Below are positions 39,318 to 46,896 of a stretch of DNA of 53,499 nucleotides, piece by piece. Source of the stretch: Catellatospora vulcania. GTDB lineage: Bacteria; Actinomycetota; Actinomycetes; Mycobacteriales; Micromonosporaceae. Position 1 is the first letter of the stretch. The number at the start of each line of letters is the position of its first letter. The stretch is taken from positions 1 to 53,499 of the forward strand of contig NZ_ML769307.1 in assembly GCF_009720385.1 (NCBI RefSeq), in the 5' to 3' direction. A program made the position numbers and the translations under genes. Under the pieces are notes generated by a model. That model was not told where the DNA came from and ran no database searches. It was given only the letters and a program-made list of their open reading frames with translations.

Positions 39318-40673
39318 ATGACCAAGCCACGCAGGCAGATCCACCTCGGGGCGCACTTCCCCGGGGTGAACAACACGACCGTGTGGAGCGACCCGCAGGC
39401 CGGCAGCCAGATCGACTTCGCCTCGTTCACCCACCTGGCGCGCACCGCCGAACGCGCCAAGTTCGACTTCTTCTTCCTCGCCGAAGGGCTGCGCCTGCGC
39501 GAGCAGCGCGGCCGCATCCACGACCTCGACGTCGTGGGCCGACCCGACACGTTCACGGTGCTGGCGGCGCTGGCCGGGGTCACCACCCGGCTGGGCCTGG
39601 CCGGCACCATCAACTCGACCTTCAACGAGCCCTACGAGGTGGCCCGCCAGTTCGCCAGCCTCGACCACCTGTCGGCCGGCCGGGCCGGCTGGAACGTCGT
39701 CACCTCCTGGGACGCCTTCACCGGCGAGAACTTCCGGCGCGGCGGCTTCCTGGCGGCCGAGGACCGCTACCGGCGCGCGGAGCAGTTCCTGCGTACCGCG
39801 GGCAAGCTGTTCGACGCGTGGCGCGGCGACGAGATCGTCGCCGACAAGGACAGCGGCACGTTCCTGGCGGACGCCGGTGCGGGCGCGTTCACGCACCGCG
39901 ACGACCAGTTCGACATCACCGGGCAGTTCAACGTGCCGCGCAGCCCGCAGGGCCGCCCGGTGATCCTGCAGGCCGGCGACTCCGACGCCGGTCGCGAGTT
40001 CGCCGCCGCGACCGCCGACGCGATCTTCACCCAGCACAACACCCTGGAAGCCGGCCGGGCGTTCGTCGGCGACGTCAAGGGAAGGCTCGCCCGCTACGGC
40101 CGCAGCCACGACGAGCTGCTGGTCCTGCCGTCGGCGACGTTCGCCCTCGGCGACACCGACGCCGAGGCGCAGGAGAAAGCCCTGCTGGTACGCCGCCAGC
40201 AGGTCAGCGGCCAGACCGCGCTGCGTTTCGTGGAGCACGTGTGGAACCGCGACCTCAGCGACCACGACCCCGACGGGCCGCTGCCCGAAGGCGACCCGGT
40301 GGTGGGGGAGAACACGATCGCCCGCGGCCGGGCCAGCGTCCGGCAGATCCGCGACCCGCTGGCCACCGCCCGCAAGTGGCGCGAGCTGGCCGAGGCGAAG
40401 AAGCTCTCGCTGCGCGAGGTGGTCATCGCGGTCACCGGGCGGCAGACGTTCATCGGCACCGCCGCCACGATCGCCGACCAGATCGACGACCTCGTCCAGC
40501 AGCGGGCCGCGGACGGCTTCATCCTGGTCCCGCACGTCACCCCGGGCGGCCTGGACGAGTTCGCCGACCAGGTGGTGCCGCTGCTGCAGGAACGCGGCTC
40601 GTTCCGCGCCGACTACGAGACCGAGACGCTACGCGACCACCTCGGCCTGCCGCCGGTGCGGAGCCGGCCGTGA
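39318..40673 (+). CDS. LLM-class FMN-dependent monooxygenase 4, NtaA/SnaA/DszA/SoxA family
   Basis: A 451-aa enzyme with the classic NtaA-family pattern: GAHFPGVNNTTVWSDPQAG at the N-terminus, AERAKFDFFFLAEGLRLRE (about 46-64), INSTFNEPYEVARQFASLDH, SAGRAGWNVVTSWDAFTGEN (about 118-137) and RPVILQAGDSDAGREFAA. ATG 39318 follows AGGAG. Relatives oxidise NTA, dibenzothiophene sulfone and, in Bacillus ytm/yxe operons, N-acetylated S-substituted cysteines. The next gene, an acetyltransferase, overlaps its stop (GTGA), which points to the last of these. Confidence 0.92.
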   Translation: MTKPRRQIHLGAHFPGVNNTTVWSDPQAGSQIDFASFTHLARTAERAKFDFFFLAEGLRLREQRGRIHDLDVVGRPDTFTVLAALAGVTTRLGLAGTINSTFNEPYEVARQFASLDHLSAGRAGWNVVTSWDAFTGENFRRGGFLAAEDRYRRAEQFLRTAGKLFDAWRGDEIVADKDSGTFLADAGAGAFTHRDDQFDITGQFNVPRSPQGRPVILQAGDSDAGREFAAATADAIFTQHNTLEAGRAFVGDVKGRLARYGRSHDELLVLPSATFALGDTDAEAQEKALLVRRQQVSGQTALRFVEHVWNRDLSDHDPDGPLPEGDPVVGENTIARGRASVRQIRDPLATARKWRELAEAKKLSLREVVIAVTGRQTFIGTAATIADQIDDLVQQRAADGFILVPHVTPGGLDEFADQVVPLLQERGSFRADYETETLRDHLGLPPVRSRP

Positions 40674-41392
40674 GCGCCCCGAGCCGCCCTGACCTGCGGG
40701 TGCTCGACAACCCGGCCTGGGCGGCGCTGACCGGCGCGCACCACGTCTTCGCGCAGCGCGTCGGCGACGCGGCCCGCTACCACCCGGACGTCACCCTGTT
40801 CGCGGCCCTGGCCGCCGGGCCCGGCCCCGGTGCGTGGGGGGACCTGGACGCGCTGGCCGCGCCCGGGTCGACGTACGCGCTCACCGGCGACTTCGGCGAC
40901 CCGCCCGCGGGCTGGGAGGTGCTGTTCCGCGACCGGGGCGTGCAGTTCGTCGACAACGGGGTGGTCCCGGCCGAGGACCCGGAGGCGGTCGTGCTGTCAG
41001 CCGCCGACGTGCCCGAGATGATCGACCTCGTCGAGCGCACCAAACCGGGTCCGTTCCTGCCCCGCACCGTCGAACTGGGTACCTACCTGGGTATCCGCCG
41101 CGGCGGCGCGCTGGTCGCGATGGCGGGAGAGCGGCTGCGCCCGCCCGGCTTCACGGAGATCAGCGCCGTGTGCACCGATCCCGCCCATCGCGGCCAGGGC
41201 CTGGCCGAGCGCCTGGTCCGTGCCGTCGCCGCGGGGATCCGGGCGCGGGGCGAGACGCCGTTCCTGCACACCGCGGGCACCAACACCGACGCCATCCGCC
41301 TGTACCTGCGGCTGGGTTTCGAGATCCGCCGTCACACCACGTTCGCCGTGGTCAGGTCACCCGCACCCACACTCGAAGGAGGACGTCGATGA
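40670..41392 (+). CDS. GNAT N-acetyltransferase
   Basis: A 240-aa protein with the GNAT fold in its C-terminal half: AMAGERLRPPGFTEISAVCT (beta 4 region), then DPAHRGQGLAERLVRAVAAG (about 168-187), the acetyl-CoA pyrophosphate loop of FR47-like enzymes, and NTDAIRLYLRLGFEIRRH at the end. The N-terminal 130 residues are a separate, poorly conserved lobe. GTG 40670 overlaps the monooxygenase stop and its own stop overlaps DUF1684 (ATGA). By analogy with SnaA and YxeL of Bacillus it may N-acetylate an S-substituted cysteine so that the NtaA-type enzyme can oxidise it. Confidence 0.85.
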   Translation: MSAPSRPDLRVLDNPAWAALTGAHHVFAQRVGDAARYHPDVTLFAALAAGPGPGAWGDLDALAAPGSTYALTGDFGDPPAGWEVLFRDRGVQFVDNGVVPAEDPEAVVLSAADVPEMIDLVERTKPGPFLPRTVELGTYLGIRRGGALVAMAGERLRPPGFTEISAVCTDPAHRGQGLAERLVRAVAAGIRARGETPFLHTAGTNTDAIRLYLRLGFEIRRHTTFAVVRSPAPTLEGGRR

Positions 41393-42192
41393 CGACCGCA
41401 GAGGACACCCTCGCCCAGGACTGGCAGCTCTGGCACACCGAGCGGGAGGAGGCGCTGCGCGAACCGCACGGCTGGCTCAGCCTGACCGCACTGCACTGGC
41501 TCACCGCCGACGCGACCGAGTACCCGCCGGTGCCGGGCCGCTGGCACGCCGACGACGCGGGCGTGCACATCACCGCCACCGCTGCCGACGGCCTGCACGC
41601 CGAGGGCGCGCTGATCGACGGCACGGTGACGCTGACGCCGCGCGAAGGCGCACCCGGGCTGCCGGTGACGTTCGACGACAAGCTGGTCGAGGTCGTGCTG
41701 CGCACCGGGCACCACGGCATCCGGCTGCGCGACCCGCAGTCGCCGACCCGCACCGGGTTCACCGGGGTGCCGGCCTTCCCGGTCGACCACCGCTGGGTCG
41801 TGCCGGCGGCGTACGAGCAGTACGCCGCGCCGCGCCAGGTGGTCGGGGCAGCCGTGGTGGAAGGGCTGGAGCACCACCACAGCGTCCGGGGCGTGCTGCG
41901 GTTCACGGTGGACGGCGCCGCGTACGAGCTGCTGGCCTTCGCCGGCGCGCCCGGTCGGCTGTCGGTGCTGTTCCGGGACGCCACCAGCGGCGTCACCACG
42001 CACGGCGGGGTGCGCTCGGTCACGGTCGCCGATCCCGGCGGCAGTGGACCGGTGATCATCGACTTCAACCGGGCGCTCAACCTGCCGTGCGCGTTCACCG
42101 ACTACGGCACCTGCCCGCTGCCGCCGCACGAGAACGTGCTGCCGCTGGCTGTGGAGGCGGGGGAGCGCAAGCCCCTCCCGGTCTCCGCCTAG
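41389..42192 (+). CDS. DUF1684 family protein
   Basis: A 267-aa soluble protein. ATG 41389 overlaps the acetyltransferase stop and follows AAGGAGG. Recognised from W-HTEREEALREPHGWLSLTA at the start (about 15-34) and the family end signature DFNRALNLPCAFTDYGTCPL (about 224-243), then PPHENVLPLAVEAGE. The family has no established biochemical role; its His, Asp and Cys residues near the C-terminus are suggestive of a hydrolase or metal site. Coupling to GNAT and the NtaA enzyme places it in the same pathway, perhaps at the hydrolytic step that Bacillus performs with an M20 deacetylase. That is hypothesis. Confidence 0.88.
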   Translation: MTTAEDTLAQDWQLWHTEREEALREPHGWLSLTALHWLTADATEYPPVPGRWHADDAGVHITATAADGLHAEGALIDGTVTLTPREGAPGLPVTFDDKLVEVVLRTGHHGIRLRDPQSPTRTGFTGVPAFPVDHRWVVPAAYEQYAAPRQVVGAAVVEGLEHHHSVRGVLRFTVDGAAYELLAFAGAPGRLSVLFRDATSGVTTHGGVRSVTVADPGGSGPVIIDFNRALNLPCAFTDYGTCPLPPHENVLPLAVEAGERKPLPVSA

Positions 42193-42228
42193 CGGTTCCG
42201 GGGCGGTGGCGAGGTGGGAGCTGCGCGA

Positions 42229-42244
42229 CCGGCCCGCGGGCCGG
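42229..42244. terminator. 16-bp perfect palindrome between convergent DUF1684 and thiol dioxygenase genes
   Basis: CCGGCCCGCGGGCCGG is self-complementary and lies between the two convergent stops (42192 and 42272). Another stem (GCCGGCG...CGCCGGC) overlaps. It should end transcription in either direction. Confidence 0.5.
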
Positions 42245-42271
42245 CGTCGCCCTGCCTCGGCGCCGGCCCGC

Positions 42272-42748
42272 TCAGGCCACCGGCTGGTGGTAGCGGCGGC
42301 GGATGCTGGTGCCCAGGGTGCGCACGTCGGCGCCGTACACGTGAATGGACACCACCAGGCCGTCGGTGGCGTTGCGAACCTGGTGGATGTCGCCGGGCGG
42401 CTGCAGCCAGGTGGCCTGACCCTGCGGGTTCAGCGCCGTCGAGACGGGGGTGAGCAGGCCGCCGTCGAGGCGGTAGGTGGTCTCCTCCTCGGCGCCGCGG
42501 TACGTCCCGACGACGCACCACGAGACGTGGTCGTGGATGCAGGTGTCCTGGCCGGGCAGCCAGACCAGCGACACCACGGAGAATCCACCGCCCGGTTCGA
42601 CGTGCAGCACGTGCTGGCGGTACCCGTCCGGGTCGGGCGCGCACTGGTCGCGGCTGAGCAAGGGCTCGTCGAGGTAGCGGCCCAGGACGCGGGCCACCCG
42701 CGCGGGCTCGGGATCGTTGCGGATCTCCTGGACCAGACGTGCCAGCAT
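42272..42748 (-). CDS. Cysteine dioxygenase-family thiol dioxygenase
   Basis: A 158-aa cupin that adds O2 to a thiol to give a sulfinate. ATG 42748 follows GGGAGG. Iron ligands are the HxH of CIHDHVSW (about 72-79) and the later His of VSIHVYG (about 135-141). GTYRGAEEETTYRL and LQPPGDIHQVRN are typical of bacterial members. At the position near Tyr that selects substrate, the sequence is GYRQHVLH: if aligned on that Tyr, Gln replaces the Arg that binds the cysteine carboxylate, as in 3-mercaptopropionate dioxygenases. It faces the sulfur operon and shares the AGTAGGA region on its promoter side. Confidence 0.85.
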   Translation of the reverse strand: MLARLVQEIRNDPEPARVARVLGRYLDEPLLSRDQCAPDPDGYRQHVLHVEPGGGFSVVSLVWLPGQDTCIHDHVSWCVVGTYRGAEEETTYRLDGGLLTPVSTALNPQGQATWLQPPGDIHQVRNATDGLVVSIHVYGADVRTLGTSIRRRYHQPVA

Positions 42749-42761
42749 GTCGCCTCCCGCG

Positions 42762-42783
42762 GGTAGCGCGCCGTTGCGCTACC
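42762..42783 (-). promoter_or_regulatory. Hairpin just upstream of the thiol dioxygenase ribosome site
   Basis: GGTAGCGC (42762-42769) and GCGCTACC (42776-42783) form a perfect 8-bp stem four bases before the GGGAGG ribosome site on the minus strand. It could influence initiation or be a relic terminator. Confidence 0.4.
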
Positions 42784-42789
42784 GGGAGC

Positions 42790-42830
42790 TTATCTCTATC
42801 AGTTCTGTATGAATAGTAGGATATTGATCG
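42790..42830. promoter_or_regulatory. AT-rich divergent promoter with the AGTAGGA motif
   Basis: Between the thiol dioxygenase (minus) and the secreted protein (plus). AGTAGGATAT at 42815-42824 matches AGTAGGAGTT (27248), AGTAGGAATT (46864) and, in part, TATAGGAATT (35194). TAGGAT (42817-42822) could be a -10 box for the plus strand. Confidence 0.45.
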
Positions 42831-42874
42831 TCCGCATCGGACGGTCGATCGACCACACCCCAGGAGCTGTCTTC

Positions 42875-44299
42875 GTGTCCATGTCCCGCCGCATCGTGCC
42901 GTCCGCGGCGCTCAGCGTGCTGCTCGCACTGACCCTGACCGGCACACCCGTGGCCGCCGCGGACCCCGAGTTCGGCCCCGCTGCCCCGCAGAACCCGGCC
43001 ACCGCCCCCGCCGGTGGCGCGAGCACGCACGGCGACAGCGCCTCGGCGAAGACCTTCGCCCAGCCCGGCCCGGCCGGCGCACCGCTGACCGTCGGCCGCG
43101 CCACCCTGCTCGCGGCCTGCCCGACGCTGCTGCACGGCGGCGACGGGCAGCTGCTCGCACTGTGCACCGACGTGCTCGGCCAGAACCCGGCGGTGCACCT
43201 GCTCGATCGCGTCACCGGCAACTCCCTGGCCCGGCTGACCATCGCCAAGGGCAACCTGCTCGGCGGGGTGTACGCCTACCTCGACGACGCGGACCGGGTG
43301 GTGGTCGTCGACGGGAACCGTGACCTGCTGCGCATCGAGCACCGCCGCGGCCTGTTCGGCATCTGGACACTGCGCGTGGCCGAGAAGACGTCGCTGGCCA
43401 CGGCCGTCGCCGCCGACGACTCGGTGGTCGGCGTCCTGGCCGGCTACGACCGGCGGGTATGGTTCGTGACCGCCGCGGGTTCGGTCGGGGTGTACGACCC
43501 GGCTACCGGCATGGTGCACGCCTACCGGCTGCCGGCCGGCGAGCGCATCGCCAACAGCCTGTCGACCGTGCCCGGCGGCGTCGCGGTCACCAGCGACCAC
43601 GCCCTGTACCTGTTCGACGCCGCGACCCCGGGCATCCCGGCGTTGCGCTGGCGGCACGGGTACGACCGTGGACCGGCACGCAAGCCGGGCCAGCTCAGCT
43701 GGGGCAGCGGCGCCACCCCGGTCTTCTTCGGACCCGCCACCGGCACCGAGTACGTCGTCGTCACCGACAACGCCGTGCCGCACATGAATCTGCTGGTGCT
43801 GCGCTCGGCCGACGGCGGGCTGGTGTGCTCGCGCCCGCTGTTCACCGGCCGGCCGGCCAGCGGCACCGAGAACGCCCCGGTCGCCGCCGGGCGCAGCGTC
43901 TTCCTGACCAACACCTACGGCTACGACTACCCGGCGCTGCCGCCGGACGCGGGCCCGAGCGTGCCGGACAACGCCGACTTCACCGGCGGCCTGGTCCGCG
44001 TCGACGTGCGTGCCGACGGCAGCGGCTGCGACCCGGTCTGGGAGACGGCTACCCGGTCGGCGGCCCTGCCCCGGCTGTCCACCGCCGACGGCAAGCTCTA
44101 CACCGCGGTGCAGGAAGGCCTGCTGGGCGAGCTGGACCCGTACTTCTTCGCCGCCGTCGACGCCCGCACCGGCGTGGTGTCGGACCAGGCGCTGCTCGGC
44201 TCGGTGCTGGTCAACCCGATCCAGACCGCGGGCACGGCCCTGAACCGGGTCTACTACCAGGGGACCGTCACCGGCGTGCTGCGCATCGCCCGGTCCTGA
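42875..44299 (+). CDS. Secreted beta-propeller-like protein, function unknown
   Basis: A 474-aa exported protein. GTG 42875 is eight bases after AGGAG; ATG 42881 is an alternative. The signal peptide (MSMSRRIVPSAAL then a hydrophobic run) is cleaved after PVAAA, about residue 27. The body has repeated short beta blades, such as VYAYLDDADRVVVVDGN, VWFVTAAGSVGVYDPATGMV, ALYLFDAATPGIPALRW and KLYTAVQEGLLGELDPY, as in PQQ-like or YVTN propellers. Two Cys pairs could form disulfides. No catalytic motif is evident. It may be part of the sulfur regulon through its promoter, which is uncertain. Confidence 0.8.
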   Translation: MSMSRRIVPSAALSVLLALTLTGTPVAAADPEFGPAAPQNPATAPAGGASTHGDSASAKTFAQPGPAGAPLTVGRATLLAACPTLLHGGDGQLLALCTDVLGQNPAVHLLDRVTGNSLARLTIAKGNLLGGVYAYLDDADRVVVVDGNRDLLRIEHRRGLFGIWTLRVAEKTSLATAVAADDSVVGVLAGYDRRVWFVTAAGSVGVYDPATGMVHAYRLPAGERIANSLSTVPGGVAVTSDHALYLFDAATPGIPALRWRHGYDRGPARKPGQLSWGSGATPVFFGPATGTEYVVVTDNAVPHMNLLVLRSADGGLVCSRPLFTGRPASGTENAPVAAGRSVFLTNTYGYDYPALPPDAGPSVPDNADFTGGLVRVDVRADGSGCDPVWETATRSAALPRLSTADGKLYTAVQEGLLGELDPYFFAAVDARTGVVSDQALLGSVLVNPIQTAGTALNRVYYQGTVTGVLRIARS

Positions 44300-44310
44300 G
44301 GCGCGGTGCC

Positions 44311-44341
44311 GGCGGCGGGTCCCTAAAGGCGGCCCGCCGCC
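44311..44341. terminator. Bidirectional terminator between convergent genes
   Basis: GGCGGCGGG (44311-44319) pairs with CCCGCCGCC (44333-44341). It follows the secreted-protein stop by 11 bases and overlaps the last codons of the opposing ATPase gene. Confidence 0.65.
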
Positions 44342-45072
44342 AGCACCCGCTCCAGGAACTGCCGCGTACGCGGCTCCCGAGGGTCGCCGAGCACCTGCTC
44401 CGGCGGGCCCTGCTCGACGATGCGCCCGCCGTCGAGGAAGCACACCCGGTCGGCTACCTCGCGGGCGAAACCCATCTCGTGCGTGGCGATCACCATGGTC
44501 ATGCCGTCGGCCCGCAGCTCGCGGACCAGGCTCAGCACCTCGCCGACCAGCTCCGGGTCGAGCGCGGAGGTCACCTCGTCGAGCAGCATCAGCCGTGGCG
44601 CGCAGGCCAGCGACCGCACGATCGCGACCCGTTGCTGCTGCCCGCCGGACAGGCGGTCGGGATACTCGCGGGCCTTGCCGGCCAGCCCGACCCGTTCCAG
44701 CAGCCGCATCGCCTCCGCCTCGGCGCGCGCCCGGCTGACCGCGTGCACCCGCCGTGGCGCGAGGGTCACGTTGTCGAGCACGTTCAGGTGCGGGAAGAGG
44801 TTGTACGACTGGAACACCATGCCGATGCGGCGGCGTACCCGGTCGGGGTCGGTGCGCGGGTCGGTGATGTGCTCGCCGTCGAGGTGGATGCTGCCGTCGT
44901 CGAGCGGTTCCAGCAGGTTGACGCAGCGCAGCAGGGTGGACTTGCCCGAACCGGAGGCGCCGATGAGCACCACGGCCTCGTGTTCGGCCACGGTGAGGTC
45001 CAGTTCGTGCAGCACGACCTCGCCCCGGAACACCTTGCGCAGCCCGCGGCAGTCCAGCACCGGTGTGCTCAT
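44323..45072 (-). CDS. Polar-amino-acid ABC importer ATPase (second system)
   Basis: A 249-aa cytoplasmic ATPase: Walker A GASGSGKST (about 38-46), FQSYNLFPHLN, signature LSGGQQQRVAIVRSLA and Walker B LMLLDEVTSALDPEL. In Walker B the usual DEP is DEV, a tolerated variant. ATG 45072 overlaps the permease stop (ATGA). It works with the permease and binding protein upstream. Confidence 0.93.
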   Translation of the reverse strand: MSTPVLDCRGLRKVFRGEVVLHELDLTVAEHEAVVLIGASGSGKSTLLRCVNLLEPLDDGSIHLDGEHITDPRTDPDRVRRRIGMVFQSYNLFPHLNVLDNVTLAPRRVHAVSRARAEAEAMRLLERVGLAGKAREYPDRLSGGQQQRVAIVRSLACAPRLMLLDEVTSALDPELVGEVLSLVRELRADGMTMVIATHEMGFAREVADRVCFLDGGRIVEQGPPEQVLGDPREPRTRQFLERVLAAGRL

Positions 45073-45950
45073 GCCGCCGCCTCCGCGGACTGGCGGCGCG
45101 CGGCGCGCAGGGTCACCCAGTCGGTCACCGCGATGAGCGGGATCGCCATCAGCACGAACAGCGCCCCGGCGACCAGGTAGGGGGTGTAGTTGTAGTGCTC
45201 GGCGGTCTGGATCTGGGCCATCCGGATGGCGTCGATCGGGCCCGCCAGCGAGATGAGCCCGACGTCCTTCTGCAGCGCGACCAGGTCGTTGAGCATGGGC
45301 GGCGCGACCCGCCGCAGCGCCTGCGGCAGGACCACGTGCCGCATCGTCTGGCCGTGGGTCAGGCCGAGCGAGCGGGCGGCGGCGCGCTGCGACGGGTGCA
45401 CCGACTCGATGCCGGCGCGGAACACTTCGGCCAGGTAGGCGGCGTACACGATGGTCAGCGCGATGCCGCCGAGCACCAGCAGCGACGGCGTGCCCTGCAG
45501 GCGCAGGCCGGGCACGCCGAAGGTGAGCAGGTACAGCACGATCAGCAGCGGGGTGCCGCGGAACAGGTAGGTGTAGGAGGCGGCCAGCGCCCGCAGCGGG
45601 AAGAACACCGCCGGGCGCAGGGTGCGCAGCAGCGCGATCGCGAGCCCCAGCAGCAGCGCCCCGACGGCGCAGAACACCAGCAGCCGCACGTTGAGCCACA
45701 GCCCGTGCAGGACCAGCGGCAGCGATTCCCGGGCGATCGCCGGATCCAGGAACGACTCGCGCACCCGCTGCCAGCCGGGCGCGCCGGTGACCGCCACCAC
45801 CGCCAGCACGCCGACCACCGCGGTGGAGGCGGCCGCGACGACGACCGACAGCACGGTCTGCCGCCGCCGGTGCGCGATCCGGGCCCGTTGCAGCGGACTC
45901 GGCCGGTAGCCGGGTTCGGCGTCGCGGCCGGTGTCGGAGATGACGGTCAC
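45069..45950 (-). CDS. Polar-amino-acid ABC importer permease (second system)
   Basis: A 293-aa membrane protein from GTG 45950, nine bases after the binding-protein stop. About five helices; YLFRGTPLLIVLYLLTFGVP and the EAA loop SQRAAARSLGLTHGQTMRHV (about 188-207) are typical of HisM/GltK permeases. A single permease gene implies a homodimer. Confidence 0.92.
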   Translation of the reverse strand: MTVISDTGRDAEPGYRPSPLQRARIAHRRRQTVLSVVVAAASTAVVGVLAVVAVTGAPGWQRVRESFLDPAIARESLPLVLHGLWLNVRLLVFCAVGALLLGLAIALLRTLRPAVFFPLRALAASYTYLFRGTPLLIVLYLLTFGVPGLRLQGTPSLLVLGGIALTIVYAAYLAEVFRAGIESVHPSQRAAARSLGLTHGQTMRHVVLPQALRRVAPPMLNDLVALQKDVGLISLAGPIDAIRMAQIQTAEHYNYTPYLVAGALFVLMAIPLIAVTDWVTLRAARRQSAEAAA

Positions 45951-45959
45951 CGGCGCACG

Positions 45960-46850
45960 CTAACCCAGCGTCGGCGCGCCGGCGACCCCGGCGAGCCACT
46001 GCTTCTGCAGCGCGTCGAGGGTGCCCGCGGTGCGCAGCGCGTCGACGGCCTGGCTCACGCAGGAGGTCAGCGCCGATCCCTTGTCGAGCACCAGCCCGAA
46101 CTGCTCCGGGGTGCCGGTGGGCTGCGGCAGCTGTCCGACGATCAGGCCGCCGTCGAGTTCGGCGGCGGTCATGTAGAACGCGGTCGGCAGGTCCACCACG
46201 ATGCCGTCGACGGTGCCGTTCTGCAGCTGCTTCTTGGCGTCGTCGTTGTTGTTGAACACGGCCGGCTCCACGCTGGGCTTGATCACCTCGGTGACGGCCC
46301 GGAAGCTGGTGGTGCCGACCTGCGCGCCGAGCTTGGCGTTCTTCAGGTCGGCCAGCGTCTTCGCCGCCGCGATCTTGCTGCCCTTGACGGTGATGACCGT
46401 CTGCGTGACGTCGTAGTACGGCGACGAGAAGTCGACCGCCTGGCGGCGCTGCTCGGTGATGGAGAACTGGTTGACGTCGAAGTCGAAGGTCTTCGGTCCG
46501 GGCGCGATGGCGCTGTTGAACGTGATCCGGGTCCAGACGACCTGGTCCTTGGCGTAGCCGAGCTTCTCGGCGACGGCGTAGGCGACCGCGGACTCGAATC
46601 CCTGCCCGCTGTCGGGCTTGTTGTCGGCGAACCACGGCGGGTACGCCGGGTCGTCGGTGGCGACGGTGAGCTTGCCGGACGTGACGGTCTTGAGGGTGGC
46701 GGGGGAGCAGGCGGCCGGGCCGGCCGACGCCGTGGCGGCGGTGCCCGGTTCCTCCTGCGGGGCGCAGGCGGCGGCCAGCGCCAGGGCAGCGAGCGCGAGC
46801 GCACCCGCCAAAGTGGACCGGAGGGGAGGCGTACTCATGCCCGGCAGCAT
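45960..46850 (-). CDS. Polar-amino-acid ABC importer binding lipoprotein (second system)
   Basis: A 296-aa lipoprotein with lipobox LAAAC (Cys about 29). ATG 46850 was preferred because GGAGTAGGG precedes it; ATG 46838 has no good site. The SBP_bac_3 fold shows GKLTVATDDPAYPPWFADNK (about 58-77), GFESAVAYAVAEKLG, DFDVNQFSITEQRRQAVDFS and GAQVGTTSFRAV. The ligand-binding Arg of amino-acid binders is in EQRRQ. Cystine or a related amino acid is a plausible cargo given the shared operator. Confidence 0.9.
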   Translation of the reverse strand: MLPGMSTPPLRSTLAGALALAALALAAACAPQEEPGTAATASAGPAACSPATLKTVTSGKLTVATDDPAYPPWFADNKPDSGQGFESAVAYAVAEKLGYAKDQVVWTRITFNSAIAPGPKTFDFDVNQFSITEQRRQAVDFSSPYYDVTQTVITVKGSKIAAAKTLADLKNAKLGAQVGTTSFRAVTEVIKPSVEPAVFNNNDDAKKQLQNGTVDGIVVDLPTAFYMTAAELDGGLIVGQLPQPTGTPEQFGLVLDKGSALTSCVSQAVDALRTAGTLDALQKQWLAGVAGAPTLG

Positions 46851-46852
46851 AC

Positions 46853-46873
46853 CCTACTCCATAAGTAGGAATT
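46853..46873. promoter_or_regulatory. Palindrome CCTACT-N5-AGTAGG overlapping the importer ribosome site
   Basis: CCTACT (46853-46858) and AGTAGG (46864-46869) are a perfect 6-bp inverted repeat, followed by AATT. It sits directly before ATG 46850 of the minus-strand importer, overlapping its ribosome site, so a bound protein or a folded RNA could block expression. Confidence 0.55.
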
Positions 46874-46896
46874 ACCGTCCGATGTCGACCGATGCG

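Noticed and set aside
42809..42874. Earlier ATG at 42809 for the secreted protein
   Set aside because: It would add 22 residues before the signal peptide and lies inside the promoter region; GTG 42875 has a good ribosome site.
46853..46873. Full CymR box
   Set aside because: GGAATT is present, but the TAAW half of the Firmicutes consensus is missing at the required distance, so I only report a related motif.
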